Below are positions 8,508 to 17,289 of a DNA stretch of 64,000 nt, piece after piece (position 1 is the first letter of the stretch; each line of letters opens with the position of its first letter). A model generated the notes under the pieces. That model saw only the letters and a program-made list of their open reading frames with translations, was not told the DNA's origin and searched no databases. This DNA comes from Phycisphaerales bacterium (lineage in GTDB: Bacteria > Planctomycetota > Phycisphaerae > Phycisphaerales > SM1A02). The stretch lies in contig JAQWTL010000018.1 in NCBI GenBank assembly GCA_029242715.1, positions 90,718 to 154,717 of the forward strand, read 5' to 3'. Both the position numbers and the translations under genes were made by a program.

Positions 8508-9437
8508 ATGTCCATGGCTGTACATGAGATTGACCTGAACTACCTGGGTGTTCCTGGCGCGATTGCCGCATGGGCGGTGGAAGGCCCTGAAGGCTGGGTC
8601 CTCATAGAGGCAGGTCCTGAACGAAACTGGCCGGAACTGGTACGAGGTCTTGAATCTCTTGGTGTATCGCCTGGAGATCTCTCTGCGTTACTGCTGACCC
8701 ACATCCACCTTGATCATGCTGGAGGCGCCTGGCGATTGGCTGAACTGGGCGTACCCATTCATGTGCATGAACGTGGTGCTCATCATCTCGTGGATCCGAC
8801 AAAGCTGCTGGCCAGCGCAACGAGAATCTATGGCGATGACATGGACAGACTGTGGGGCCAATTGAAAGCATGTCCTGCACATACCGTGCATGCTGTCAAG
8901 GATGGTGATGTGATTGAAACTGCAGGGCTGCGTTTCACCGCCGTGGAAACAACTGGACACGCAAGCCACCACATTGCCTGGAGTCTCGAGGAGAGTTCGC
9001 CCGCCACAGTGTTCACTGGTGATGCGGCAGCCATGCTGCTTCCCGGAACAAAGTGGATCTCACTGCCGATGCCACCTCCGGAACTGGATCCCGAAGCATG
9101 GCAGAACAGTATCGACCGGCTCGATGGGGGCCACTGGACACGCCTATGTCTGACCCATGGTGGAACAGTTGAAGCCGGCGACCTCCCTCATCACCTGGAG
9201 AACCTCCGGATCGCATTACAGGACCATCTCAGTTGCATCCAAAGGCTTCTGGCTGACGAGCCTGATGAAGCTTCCAGAATGCGCCTTTACAGAGAGTGGC
9301 TGCTGGAATCTGCTCAGGAATCGGGGATTGAAGAAGCTTTATTTGACCAATACGTCTCCAAGGGGCTGCTATCGATGAATCTCTCCGGGGTAGCCCGTTT
9401 TAAGGCCCAAAAAGACCACCCTGCCAAGAAGAGGTAA
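8508..9437 (+). CDS. MBL-fold metallo-hydrolase
   Basis: A 309-residue metallo-beta-lactamase-fold hydrolase. The metal ligands are all visible: LLTHIHLDHAGG (HxHxDH), TGHASHHIAW, TVFTGDAAA and LTHGG near residue 215. The C-terminal 90 residues are helical and resemble the extra domain of glyoxalase II-like or lactamase-B-associated proteins. The likely reaction is hydrolysis of a thioester or other ester, but the substrate is not apparent. No signal peptide, so cytoplasmic. It follows the rhodanese-fold lipoprotein by 14 bases and may share its transcript; ATG 8514 is a possible alternative start six bases in. Confidence 0.85.
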   Translation: MSMAVHEIDLNYLGVPGAIAAWAVEGPEGWVLIEAGPERNWPELVRGLESLGVSPGDLSALLLTHIHLDHAGGAWRLAELGVPIHVHERGAHHLVDPTKLLASATRIYGDDMDRLWGQLKACPAHTVHAVKDGDVIETAGLRFTAVETTGHASHHIAWSLEESSPATVFTGDAAAMLLPGTKWISLPMPPPELDPEAWQNSIDRLDGGHWTRLCLTHGGTVEAGDLPHHLENLRIALQDHLSCIQRLLADEPDEASRMRLYREWLLESAQESGIEEALFDQYVSKGLLSMNLSGVARFKAQKDHPAKKR

Positions 9438-9556
9438 AAAATACACCTCGCCACAGGGACATACCTCCTGAAGGCCCTAAAAACGCATTGCCCCTTGCAC
9501 CTTCTCGGCTTACGCTGAACGGTCTGGCACTCCCTGTCGATTGGGAGGAACATCTC

Positions 9557-9613
9557 ATGGCCATTTGGCCGAACAAGTTCACCAGAGAGTCGCATTTGGA
9601 AACAAGCGGTTGA
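9557..9613 (+). CDS. Possible 18-residue leader peptide
   Basis: A very short frame (reading MAIWPNKFTRESHLETSG) with an excellent ribosome binding site, GGGAGGAA seven bases before the ATG, in the 219-base gap ahead of the large secreted dehydrogenase-like gene. It ends 43 bases before that gene's ATG. It could be a regulatory leader or a decoy; no amino-acid run points to classical attenuation. Support is only the ribosome binding site and position. Confidence 0.3.
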   Translation: MAIWPNKFTRESHLETSG

Positions 9614-9656
9614 ACCCGATTCTGGGTGGAAGAAGCATTAGGCCCGAGGAGGGCCC

Positions 9657-11555
9657 ATGGAGAGGACCAGCAAGATGTTGAAGAGAGCATTCGCCGGGGT
9701 GGCAGTAGTAGGGCTCTGTGTAGCCGCGACCAGCCAATTGGATATGCCATCCAAGAAAGCAGACTCGGCAGCACCGACCACAAGTAGTACGCCACCAGCA
9801 TTCCGTTCCGGTTCTGGTGACACCATGACAAGCTACCGCTTGGCTACAGGCCTCAGCAGGCCCGTGCTTGTCACCAATGACGGCGTCAACCCCGACTGGA
9901 TCTACGTTGTCGAACAACGCAGTGGATCCACGGGTCGAATCAAGATCCTGAACCGTACCAACGGAACTCTGATCTCAACCTTCCTGTCGGTGAGCGGTTT
10001 GAACACGGGTTCCGAGCAGGGCCTTCTTGGTCTTTGCTTTGATCCTGACTATGAAAACAACGGGTACCTGTACGTCAATTACACGGCCAACAACACGACC
10101 TACGTAACGCGATACACGCGTTCGAGTTCAAACCCACAGGCCGCCGATGCGTCTTCTGCCACTGTGATCTATTCCGTCTCTCAGCCTTATACGAACCATA
10201 ATGGTGGTTGGATTGACTTTGGACCTGATGGATACCTGTACATCAGTACGGGTGATGGTGGATCTGGTGGCGACCCTGGCAACCGTGCCCAGAACCTCGG
10301 CAACCAGCTTGGCAAGATGTTGCGTATCGACGTGAGTTCTCTGCCGTACTCGATTCCCGCGAGCAATCCCTTTGGTACCGAGATCTGGTCGTATGGAATC
10401 CGGAATGCCTGGAGATGCGGCTTCGACCGTGATACCGGAGACCTCTGGATCGGCGACGTCGGTCAAAATGCATGGGAAGAAGTGGACTTCCAGCCAGCAG
10501 ACAGTGCTGGTGGCGAAAACTGGGGCTGGCGTTGCTACGAGGGTGACCACAGCTACAACACCAGTGGTTGCCCGGGTTCCGGCACCATGTCATTCCCGAT
10601 CTGGGAGTACAGCCATGGTGGCTCACCTTTCCGTTGCTCGATCACGGGTGGTTATGTCTACCGCGGCACCAGCATGCCTTGGCTGGATGGCACGTACTTC
10701 TTTGCAGATTACTGCTCCAATCAGATCTGGTCGCTGCGTTACGACGGATCAAACGTCAGTGATTACACCGAACGAACCAATGAACTGTCTCCGAATGCCG
10801 GTGCCATCGGTGCCATCTCGAGTTTCGGTGAGGATTACTACGGCGAACTCTACATCTGCGATCTCAATGGTGAGGTCTTCAGTATCCGACCGGATCAGCC
10901 AACTGGCGCCTGCTGCTTCAGTGAGCAGTGCGTCCCCAATCAGACCGCCGCTACCTGTGACAATGTCGGCGGTGTGTACCAGGGTGACGGTGTTGACTGT
11001 GCTGATGTGAACTGCGCAACCCCGCCTTCGAATGATGATTGTGGAAATGCAGTCGCTGCTGGAGAAGGCGATACCAGTTTCGATACCGATAACGCAACAG
11101 ACAGTGGGTACACCGAGAGTTGCACCTTCGGACAGGATGTGTGGTTCAAGTTTGATCCGCTGTATGACGGCACCATGCTTGCTTCCGTCACCGGGGTACT
11201 CTTTGACCCTGAAGTCGGCCTCTATGTCGGCAATTGCCCGACTGGCAACTTCCAGGCGGTTTCCTGTGGCGATACTTCATTCATCTATTCGGTCAATGAA
11301 AGCTCGAGCTACTGGTTCCGCATCGGCAACGATTCAAATGACACCGGTTCCGGAACACTCTCGATCAGCGTGATCCCGAACAAGGAAGAATGCCCAGGTG
11401 ACTGTGATGGCAATGGCGAACGAAACGTGAATGACCTGCTGGCCCTGCTGGCGGACTATGGCAATCCCAGTGATTGCGATATCACGGGCGATGGCATCAT
11501 CTCAGTAGACGACATCCTTGATTTGCTCGCCAACTTCAACGTGCCGTGCGAATAG
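9657..11555 (+). CDS. Secreted glucose/sorbosone dehydrogenase-like protein with dockerin-type tail
   Basis: A 632-residue exported protein. After a signal peptide (about 7-30) comes a six-bladed propeller of the PQQ-dependent sugar dehydrogenase family (about 55-410): SEQGLLGLCFDPDY, HNGGWIDFGPDGYLYI, GDGGSGGDPGNRAQN, SYGIRNAWRCGFDR and GDVGQNAWEEVD are all typical. A cysteine-rich linker (TGACCFSEQCV, about 418-455), a beta-sandwich region (about 460-575) and two calcium-binding dockerin-like repeats (GDCDGNGERNVNDLL, DITGDGIISVDDIL) follow. Probably oxidises a sugar or alcohol outside the cytoplasm, or only keeps the fold. ATG 9657 has GAGGAGGG five bases upstream; ATG 9675 is an alternative. 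A terminator follows. Confidence 0.85.
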   Translation: MERTSKMLKRAFAGVAVVGLCVAATSQLDMPSKKADSAAPTTSSTPPAFRSGSGDTMTSYRLATGLSRPVLVTNDGVNPDWIYVVEQRSGSTGRIKILNRTNGTLISTFLSVSGLNTGSEQGLLGLCFDPDYENNGYLYVNYTANNTTYVTRYTRSSSNPQAADASSATVIYSVSQPYTNHNGGWIDFGPDGYLYISTGDGGSGGDPGNRAQNLGNQLGKMLRIDVSSLPYSIPASNPFGTEIWSYGIRNAWRCGFDRDTGDLWIGDVGQNAWEEVDFQPADSAGGENWGWRCYEGDHSYNTSGCPGSGTMSFPIWEYSHGGSPFRCSITGGYVYRGTSMPWLDGTYFFADYCSNQIWSLRYDGSNVSDYTERTNELSPNAGAIGAISSFGEDYYGELYICDLNGEVFSIRPDQPTGACCFSEQCVPNQTAATCDNVGGVYQGDGVDCADVNCATPPSNDDCGNAVAAGEGDTSFDTDNATDSGYTESCTFGQDVWFKFDPLYDGTMLASVTGVLFDPEVGLYVGNCPTGNFQAVSCGDTSFIYSVNESSSYWFRIGNDSNDTGSGTLSISVIPNKEECPGDCDGNGERNVNDLLALLADYGNPSDCDITGDGIISVDDILDLLANFNVPCE

Positions 11556-11585
11556 AGACCGTCAGATAACCTGCCTAAATGAGAC

Positions 11586-11617
11586 CGGGCCGGGAGCATC
11601 TGAATGCTCCCGGCCCG
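11586..11617 (+). terminator. Hairpin terminator after the dehydrogenase-like gene
   Basis: A perfect 14-bp stem (11586-11599 with 11604-11617, core GGGCCGGGAGCAT) and a 4-base loop starting 30 bases after the stop codon. The downstream T tract is weak (TTGACTTTC), so termination may be partly rho-independent. Confidence 0.75.
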
Positions 11618-11652
11618 TTGACTTTCGATGTGCTATCCTGTCGCGTTCGCCC

Positions 11653-11726
<74 letters not shown>

Positions 11727-11730
11727 TTGG

Positions 11731-11759
11731 ACGGCGGATCCTGAATCAGGGTCCGCCGT
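11731..11759 (+). terminator. Hairpin directly after tRNA-Ile
   Basis: ACGGCGGATCCT pairs with AGGGTCCGCCGT (one T-G wobble) around a five-base loop, four bases after the tRNA 3' end. There is no T run (TGTTGAAAA follows). It probably ends the tRNA transcript or forms its 3' processing boundary ahead of mdh. Confidence 0.65.
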
Positions 11760-11797
11760 TGTTGAAAAAACAGGCCACCATTCGAAAGAGGAATCTC

Positions 11798-12748
11798 ATG
11801 CGTCGCGCCAAGATCAGTGTCATCGGAGCAGGAAATGTCGGAGCTACTTGTGCCCATTGGGCCGCCGCCAAGGAACTGGGGGATGTCGTCCTCGTTGATA
11901 TTCCTGACAAGGTCGGCGTTGCACAAGGCAAGGCACTTGACCTGGCCTGCTGTGGTCCAATCGAACATTTTGATGCTGAGATCATTGGAACCAGCGACTA
12001 CAAGGATGTTGCAGGTTCAGACGTTGTCATCGTGACTGCAGGTCTGCCTCGCAAACCTGGAATGAGTCGCGATGATCTGATTCAGACGAACGTCAAGATC
12101 GTCAAGAGCGTCTCGGAGCAGATTGCCGAACATGCACCTGACTCCGTAGTCATCGTGGTCGCCAATCCCCTTGATGCCATGGTCTACACGGCATGGAAGA
12201 CCACTGGCTTCCCAACGAACAGAATTCTGGGCCAGGCAGGCTGCCTGGATGTCGCCCGCTTCTGCACCTTCATCGCCATGGAAATCGGGTGCAGCGTAGA
12301 AGACGTCACTGCACTGCTCATGGGTGGTCATGGCGATGACATGGTGCCACTGCCCAGGTTTGCCAGTGTCCACGGCATTCCGGTCAATCAACTGCTTTCT
12401 GATGAAACCGTGCAGGCATGCGTGGATAGAGCGAAGGTTGGCGGTGGTGAAATCGTGAAGTTGATGGGCACCAGTGCCTATTACGCACCCGCCAGCGGCT
12501 CGATCCAGATGGCCGAAGCCATCATCAAGGACAAGAAGCGAATTCTGCCTTGTGCGGCCTATTGTGATGCCGAGTATGGCGTTGGTGGCTATTTCGTCGG
12601 CGTCCCGTGCATCCTGGGCGCCGGTGGCATGGAACATGTCATCGAGATCGATCTCAATCCGGAAGAGAAGACCTTGATGGATGAGTCAGTCAGCCATGTG
12701 AAGGATCTGGTCGGTGTCGTCCGGGAAACCTTCCCCGAACTGGTCTGA
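11798..12748 (+). CDS. mdh: Malate dehydrogenase (LDH-like type)
   Basis: A 316-residue NAD-dependent enzyme interconverting malate and oxaloacetate in the citric acid cycle. The N-terminal Rossmann motif is KISVIGAGNVGA; VANPLDAMVYTAWK, GQAGCLDVARF and the catalytic MGGHGDDMVPLPRF (His in the GGHGD motif) follow. Arg at the substrate loop (LPRKPGMSRDD) marks malate rather than lactate specificity. I chose ATG 11798, with AGAGGA six to seven bases upstream and the protein beginning at the fold; an upstream in-frame start at 11759 lies in the tRNA-trailing hairpin. Followed by a strong terminator, so likely monocistronic. Confidence 0.95.
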   Translation: MRRAKISVIGAGNVGATCAHWAAAKELGDVVLVDIPDKVGVAQGKALDLACCGPIEHFDAEIIGTSDYKDVAGSDVVIVTAGLPRKPGMSRDDLIQTNVKIVKSVSEQIAEHAPDSVVIVVANPLDAMVYTAWKTTGFPTNRILGQAGCLDVARFCTFIAMEIGCSVEDVTALLMGGHGDDMVPLPRFASVHGIPVNQLLSDETVQACVDRAKVGGGEIVKLMGTSAYYAPASGSIQMAEAIIKDKKRILPCAAYCDAEYGVGGYFVGVPCILGAGGMEHVIEIDLNPEEKTLMDESVSHVKDLVGVVRETFPELV

Positions 12749-12782
12749 AGCCCTGTATCGCTCGAATATCTCTCGTGAACCC

Positions 12783-12817
12783 CTCGGAGGCCGGTTTTCC
12801 GGCCTTCGAGTTTTTTT
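12783..12817 (+). terminator. Rho-independent terminator of mdh
   Basis: CTCGGAGGCCGG pairs with CCGGCCTTCGAG over 12 bp (one G-T) around a TTTT loop, and the stem is followed at once by seven T residues. A textbook intrinsic terminator 35 bases after the mdh stop. Confidence 0.95.
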
Positions 12818-12910
12818 GGCGCACACGACCGCCATCATGACCTCTCTCCAGCGGCGTACCGGGCCTGGGTGGGAACCGGCGTCAGTCCCTCACACAACAG
12901 GAGATTAAGC

Positions 12911-14317
12911 ATGAAACAGGCTCCCCTTTTGCTGTCCTGCGCGATCGTCGCAACTACAACGGTTGGCTCTGCTGCCGATGTTCAGACCGAGGATTTTATC
13001 TTCGAGTCCTTCATGTTCGAGCAGCTGTATCCACTGGCATCGGATGGCGAGCGACTCTTGGTCGAAGACCCCTGGCCAGGTGTTGTTCATCTAGCCGTTT
13101 TCTCCCCAGAAGGACACTTGGGAGATGATTGGCTTCCAGATTCGATCATCAAGATTCCACCAGACGAACCGGGTTGTGATTCATGGCTTGAGAAGGCGGA
13201 GCTCTCAGGCGATCACGCTGCATTGTTGCTCTGGGACGATGATCAGGAAAGCTATTCCACCAGGCTCTTCTTCTATGGACAAGAGCCCGCTGGCCATTGG
13301 GATGATGTCATGTCGGTGACCAATACCAACACGCTACCGTCCCAGTACGAAATGACGAATATGGAACTCGAAGGCCTCGAGTTGGTCGTCGCATTCGCCA
13401 ATCAGGACACCAATGCAGCGGATTCGGGCGCGTTGGTGGTGTATCACGCCGATGGCAACAATTGGTCCAACGAATACACCCTTGAGATTCCGGCTCCAGA
13501 AGAGCCGAGTGTCGATATTGGTGGCGGCAATTGGATGCGATTTTCATCTGGCTTCTCGGTCAAGATCAGTGGTGACACCATGATCGTCACCGAATCGGCT
13601 ACTTACGTTCAGGACATGACCTACACCTGGCTGTACTACCCGATCGTGCATACCTATCACCACGATGCCAACGGCATGTGGCAGCTTCAACACTCCATGC
13701 GATTCCAACCGAGTTGTGCTGCTGAGATGATGATGGACAAAGGCGACGTCTGGGTAGACCTCGACTTCAAGGGCAACCGTATGGTCCTCCTGCGTCACCA
13801 GGAATGCACGAGCCAGGATTATCCATGGCAGACCAGTGAAGCAGTCCGGGAGTACTCCTGGAATGAGGGTGCCATGAACTGGTCCATGATCAACGATCCC
13901 TTCAATATGCCCGCTGCACACCAAGTGACCATGCTCGATGCAGAACGCGTCGTGCTGCAGCATGCTGATGAAGGCACCCACGAGTTTCGTCTCGAAAATG
14001 GAACGTGGTCCAAGACCCTCACGTACGAACCAAGCAATTCAGAACTGGCCTTGGATAGGTTGGTTGCAACTGATTCGATCCTGTTCGCCAGCACCTCTAT
14101 CGAGAACAATGACCTCGACAGCGGCCCCGTCCTTGGTTTCGAACTTGATGGTGGTGAGAACGGCGCAGACATCGACGGAGATGGAATCGTCGGCGTCAAC
14201 GACGTGCTTTCATTGATTGCCGCTTGGGGAAGTGATTCAGACGCCGCAGATATCAACGGTGACGGTATTGTTGATGTCAATGATCTGTTGGTCCTCCTGC
14301 AAGCATTTGAAGGCTGA
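12911..14317 (+). CDS. Secreted protein with dockerin-type C-terminal repeats
   Basis: A 468-residue exported protein. The signal peptide ends about residue 22 (VGSAAD). The central region (about 30-405) is rich in beta strands, Trp and Asp with repeated short segments (GERLLVED, GDHAALLLWDDDQ, GDTMIVTESATYV, GNRMVLLRHQE), which resembles a multi-bladed propeller; I do not recognise a catalytic motif. The last 60 residues carry two calcium-binding repeats (DIDGDGIVGVNDVL, DINGDGIVDVNDLL) as in the other two secreted proteins nearby. AGGAG eight bases before ATG 12911 sets the start. A GC-rich hairpin follows the stop. Probably surface-associated or secreted; function unknown. Confidence 0.8.
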   Translation: MKQAPLLLSCAIVATTTVGSAADVQTEDFIFESFMFEQLYPLASDGERLLVEDPWPGVVHLAVFSPEGHLGDDWLPDSIIKIPPDEPGCDSWLEKAELSGDHAALLLWDDDQESYSTRLFFYGQEPAGHWDDVMSVTNTNTLPSQYEMTNMELEGLELVVAFANQDTNAADSGALVVYHADGNNWSNEYTLEIPAPEEPSVDIGGGNWMRFSSGFSVKISGDTMIVTESATYVQDMTYTWLYYPIVHTYHHDANGMWQLQHSMRFQPSCAAEMMMDKGDVWVDLDFKGNRMVLLRHQECTSQDYPWQTSEAVREYSWNEGAMNWSMINDPFNMPAAHQVTMLDAERVVLQHADEGTHEFRLENGTWSKTLTYEPSNSELALDRLVATDSILFASTSIENNDLDSGPVLGFELDGGENGADIDGDGIVGVNDVLSLIAAWGSDSDAADINGDGIVDVNDLLVLLQAFEG

Positions 14318-14343
14318 TCAGTTGAGGTCCCGCTCATGAAGGA

Positions 14344-14376
14344 AACGGCCCGGCATCCGCAGGACGCCGGGCCGTT
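14344..14376 (+). terminator. GC-rich hairpin after the secreted repeat protein
   Basis: AACGGCCCGGC pairs with GCCGGGCCGTT (11 bp, 14344-14354 with 14366-14376), with a small inner TCC/GGA stem in the loop. No T run follows, so it may act as a terminator or as a 3' end stabiliser. Confidence 0.6.
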
Positions 14377-14764
14377 GTCGTCAACTGTGGGAGGCTTCAC
14401 CCGCAGCTGGACTCGCACCCTGTCTCTCTCTCATTGCTCAGGGCTTCAGTGCACTGAAGAGATCACCGGGGAGGGTGTTCTTCAATGTCTCAATACCGCT
14501 GAATATCTCCCTGGGCAGATGGGGTCTAAGGTAAAGCTGTCCATGCCAGGGTCCAATGGCCACTCCTTGGCCATTCATCTCGGTGGGCTGCCTTTGCTCG
14601 AATGAACAGGCAGCTTCGACATCGTGCGCCCAGTCGACCGTAAATCAACCCGATTTCTCAGTTCTTAATACGATTTGATTGGGCCATAGAGCGGCCCAGA
14701 GACCCGCTGGCCTGACCAGGAGCCAGTCTTCCACATTGGCCAACTAGATGTAGAATCTCAACCA
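14377..14764. other. 388-base intergenic stretch with several hairpins
   Basis: No reading frame here has a ribosome binding site and coding character. Two good inverted repeats stand out: AATGGCCA/TGGCCATT (14555-14562 with 14568-14575) and GCTGCCT/AGGCAGC (14587-14593 with 14608-14614). The last 60 bases should contain the promoter of the MOSC gene, but I see no convincing -35/-10 pair. Confidence 0.5.
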
Positions 14765-15241
14765 ATGGGAAAAGTCCTCGAAATCTGGATCGCTCCTGCT
14801 GCAGGAGAGCCAATGGAATCAAAGGCCTCCGCCCAGGCAGTTGCTGGCTGTGGACTGGAAGGTGACCGTTATCGTGCCAGTGGCAGCTGGTCCCGAGATG
14901 GAGGGACGCCCGATCGGGAACTCACGCTCATCGAATCCGAGCAGCTCGAATGGTTCGAACGTGAAACCGGCAAGCCTTTTCCTTCTTCCATGAGCAGACG
15001 AAATATCCTCACGCAGGGCATCGCCCTGAATGATCTCATTGGCAGCCGAATTCATATCGGATCTGTGGTGCTGGAAGGCATTCGCCTATGTGAGATGTGT
15101 AAATCGCTCCAGGATGGAACCGGCCTGCCGTTATTGCCCGCGATGGTCCACCGAGGTGGTCTCAATTGCAGAATCATCACAGGCGGCGAAATCAGAGTTG
15201 GAGAGCTCGTTGAGCCGATGAGTGGTGATCCGAGCTGCTGA
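14765..15241 (+). CDS. MOSC-domain protein
   Basis: A 158-residue stand-alone MOSC domain (the C-terminal domain of molybdenum cofactor sulfurase, also in YiiM). Typical elements: GCGLEGDRY near the N terminus, RELTLIESEQLEW, SRRNILTQG, the conserved cysteine pair LCEMC and the C-terminal HRGGLNCRIITGGEIRVGE. MOSC domains bind sulfur or molybdenum cofactor through the conserved cysteine; small free-standing versions are thought to deliver sulfur to metal centres, but no molybdoenzyme gene is visible here. Cytoplasmic. The potassium channel gene follows after 50 bases on the same strand. Confidence 0.88.
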   Translation: MGKVLEIWIAPAAGEPMESKASAQAVAGCGLEGDRYRASGSWSRDGGTPDRELTLIESEQLEWFERETGKPFPSSMSRRNILTQGIALNDLIGSRIHIGSVVLEGIRLCEMCKSLQDGTGLPLLPAMVHRGGLNCRIITGGEIRVGELVEPMSGDPSC

Positions 15242-15291
15242 ACGGACTTGCCAGGTGGTAATGAAGAAGCGGCCAGACCTGAGGATCGGCC

Positions 15292-16104
15292 GTGGCAGAC
15301 AAAGACACCAAACAACCGCAAGAAATCAATCACCATCCAGTTGGGGCCTACGACCTGTATATCGCGGTCGTGGCTATTGTCTCGTTGATTCTGATGGTCT
15401 GGCAGTTGTTCCTTCCTCCAGATCTGGAACTTCGCAAGCTCCTGAACATGTTCGACATCATCTTCTGTTTGCTGTTCTTCATTGACTACATCCGCCACAT
15501 TGTCCTGTCGAAGAAAAAGTGGAAATACATCTTCACTTGGGGCCTCTTTGATCTGGCATCTTCCATCCCAATCATTGGACCATTCCGACTCTTACGATTT
15601 GCCGCCATTCTCCGGGCATTCCGAGTCCTGCGTTCCTTCCGAATCCTCACACAGATATTTATCCAGGACAAACTGGCTTCCACGGTCAGTGTTCTGATGC
15701 TCATCAGTACCTTGACCATCGTGGGATGCTGCATCGGAGTTCTTCATTACGAATTGCAGGATCCGCATGCAAGCATCAAGTCAGCTGAGGATGTTGCATG
15801 GTGGGCAATCGTGACAACTTCTACCGTTGGTTACGGCAATCTTGAACCCGTCACAGCCGGAGGACGCTTGCTCGCCGTACTGATCATGTGCGTCGGGATC
15901 GGCCTCTTTGCAACGTTTGCAGGCGCCTTGGCAGGCGTATTCATACGTTCGCCGAAATCAAGTGAGATGCCCCACACACCCATTCAGCGGTTCGATGCCC
16001 TCAAGGAACAAAATCGGATGATTTTGCAGCAGCTCTCGGAACTCCAGAGTAGGCTGGATCGCACGCAGAATGCAGATCAGGATTCTGGTAGAGAATCCCC
16101 TTAA
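15292..16104 (+). CDS. Voltage-gated-type potassium channel
   Basis: A 270-residue integral membrane protein with the six-helix architecture of voltage-gated potassium channels. The S4 sensor has arginines at roughly three-residue spacing (Arg99, 102, 108, 111, 114, 117), and the pore holds the selectivity filter TTSTVGYGN (TVGYG 178-182) between two hydrophobic helices. The C terminus after S6 is short (about 50 residues) and ends in a predicted coiled coil (about 235-258), which could support tetramer assembly; there is no RCK or cyclic-nucleotide domain. The start is GTG with GAGG nine to ten bases upstream. Selective potassium flux across the inner membrane is the likely role. Confidence 0.9.
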   Translation: MADKDTKQPQEINHHPVGAYDLYIAVVAIVSLILMVWQLFLPPDLELRKLLNMFDIIFCLLFFIDYIRHIVLSKKKWKYIFTWGLFDLASSIPIIGPFRLLRFAAILRAFRVLRSFRILTQIFIQDKLASTVSVLMLISTLTIVGCCIGVLHYELQDPHASIKSAEDVAWWAIVTTSTVGYGNLEPVTAGGRLLAVLIMCVGIGLFATFAGALAGVFIRSPKSSEMPHTPIQRFDALKEQNRMILQQLSELQSRLDRTQNADQDSGRESP

Positions 16105-16220
16105 ATGCACTGTTAGACGGGCTGAAAATGCTGCTTGGATGAGTTCGGTAGTTCCTGATTGAACTGGGCATCTGTGCCTATACGATGTCCGTTTCCAACC
16201 ATGACAAAGGAGGAAGAGTC

Positions 16221-17282
16221 ATGCGTTCCTGTCTATCCACCGTCACTGCGTGTGCCATTCTTGGTGTTGCCGTCAACGTTGCCATGGCTGATACATGGAA
16301 TGTTCCTGGTGACTTCTCGAGTATCCAGGACGCAATCGACAACGCCTCCGCTGATGACATCATCATGGTCGGGCCGGGAACCTATGACGGACCCATTGAT
16401 TTTCTGACCCGGGACATCGTCGTGATGTCAACGGATGGCCCTGATAAGACGATCATTGATGGATCCAATACCAACGCATCACTGGTATCCATGATTCACT
16501 GCAATGCCCCTGCTCGACTGGAAGGTTTCACCATTCAAAATGCAGATGGTGGATCGGATGTCAGTCAGGATGGAAACATCATCGTGGGTGGAGGCGTTCG
16601 TGTCCTCGTCGGCAGCCCAGTCATCGAAAACTGCATATTCAAGAACTGTCGCTCTGGCTACGGTGGGGGCATGCATGTTGGAGGTTCAGACATCACGATT
16701 ACCAACTGTGATTTCTCTGAATGTTCGGCTTCAGCGAACGGTGGCGCATTGCTCGTCATCAACGGCGTGGCCACGATTGAAGATTGCTGGTTTGAAGATA
16801 ATCAGGCAACGCTCATGGGCGGCGCGATCCATATCGTGAATGGCGATGGGCACTCGATGTGGAATTCGACGGTAATCAACAACTATGCAATCGATGGTGG
16901 TGGTATCTCCTGGCAAAATGTCCAGACGGAATTTCCCTTCGCCATATCAGCTTCCGTCATCACGGATAATGATGCCCTCAATGCCGGTGGTGGCATTCGA
17001 AGTGTTGCGGGATCACAGCCTGTTGTCTTCACGGACTCAACGCTATGCGACAACGAGCCTGATGAAATCATCGGTCCGTTCATTGATGACGGCGGCAACA
17101 CACTGTGTGTGTGCCCGGCAGATATCAACGGCAATGGCATTGTCGAGGTTGATGACATCCTGGTGATCGTTGCCCAATGGGGCACAAGTGGCCCACAAGG
17201 CGACATCAATCAGGATGGCATCGTCAACATCACTGACTTGCTGGAAGCCCTTGATGCCTTTGGCCCTTGTGCCAATTTCTGA
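16221..17282 (+). CDS. Secreted parallel beta-helix protein with dockerin-type tail
   Basis: A 353-residue exported protein: signal peptide 1-22 (ending AMAD), then a right-handed parallel beta helix typical of pectate-lyase-like folds. The start WNVPGDFSSIQDAIDNA and GPGTYDGPIDF are the usual N-terminal cap, followed by turns of the type G-G-A-x-x-x-x-x-G-x-x-x-I-x-x-C. Many cysteines sit at turn positions. The C terminus carries two calcium-binding repeats (DINGNGIVEVDDIL, DINQDGIVNITDLL). No catalytic residues can be assigned; such proteins bind or cleave polysaccharide, or serve as surface proteins. AAGGAGGAAG seven bases before ATG 16221 fixes the start. Confidence 0.82.
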   Translation: MRSCLSTVTACAILGVAVNVAMADTWNVPGDFSSIQDAIDNASADDIIMVGPGTYDGPIDFLTRDIVVMSTDGPDKTIIDGSNTNASLVSMIHCNAPARLEGFTIQNADGGSDVSQDGNIIVGGGVRVLVGSPVIENCIFKNCRSGYGGGMHVGGSDITITNCDFSECSASANGGALLVINGVATIEDCWFEDNQATLMGGAIHIVNGDGHSMWNSTVINNYAIDGGGISWQNVQTEFPFAISASVITDNDALNAGGGIRSVAGSQPVVFTDSTLCDNEPDEIIGPFIDDGGNTLCVCPADINGNGIVEVDDILVIVAQWGTSGPQGDINQDGIVNITDLLEALDAFGPCANF

Positions 17283-17289
17283 TACAGGG

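Noticed and set aside
14336..14605. An 89-codon open frame in the largest intergenic gap.
   Set aside because: It begins inside a terminator-like hairpin, lacks a ribosome binding site and has no coding character.
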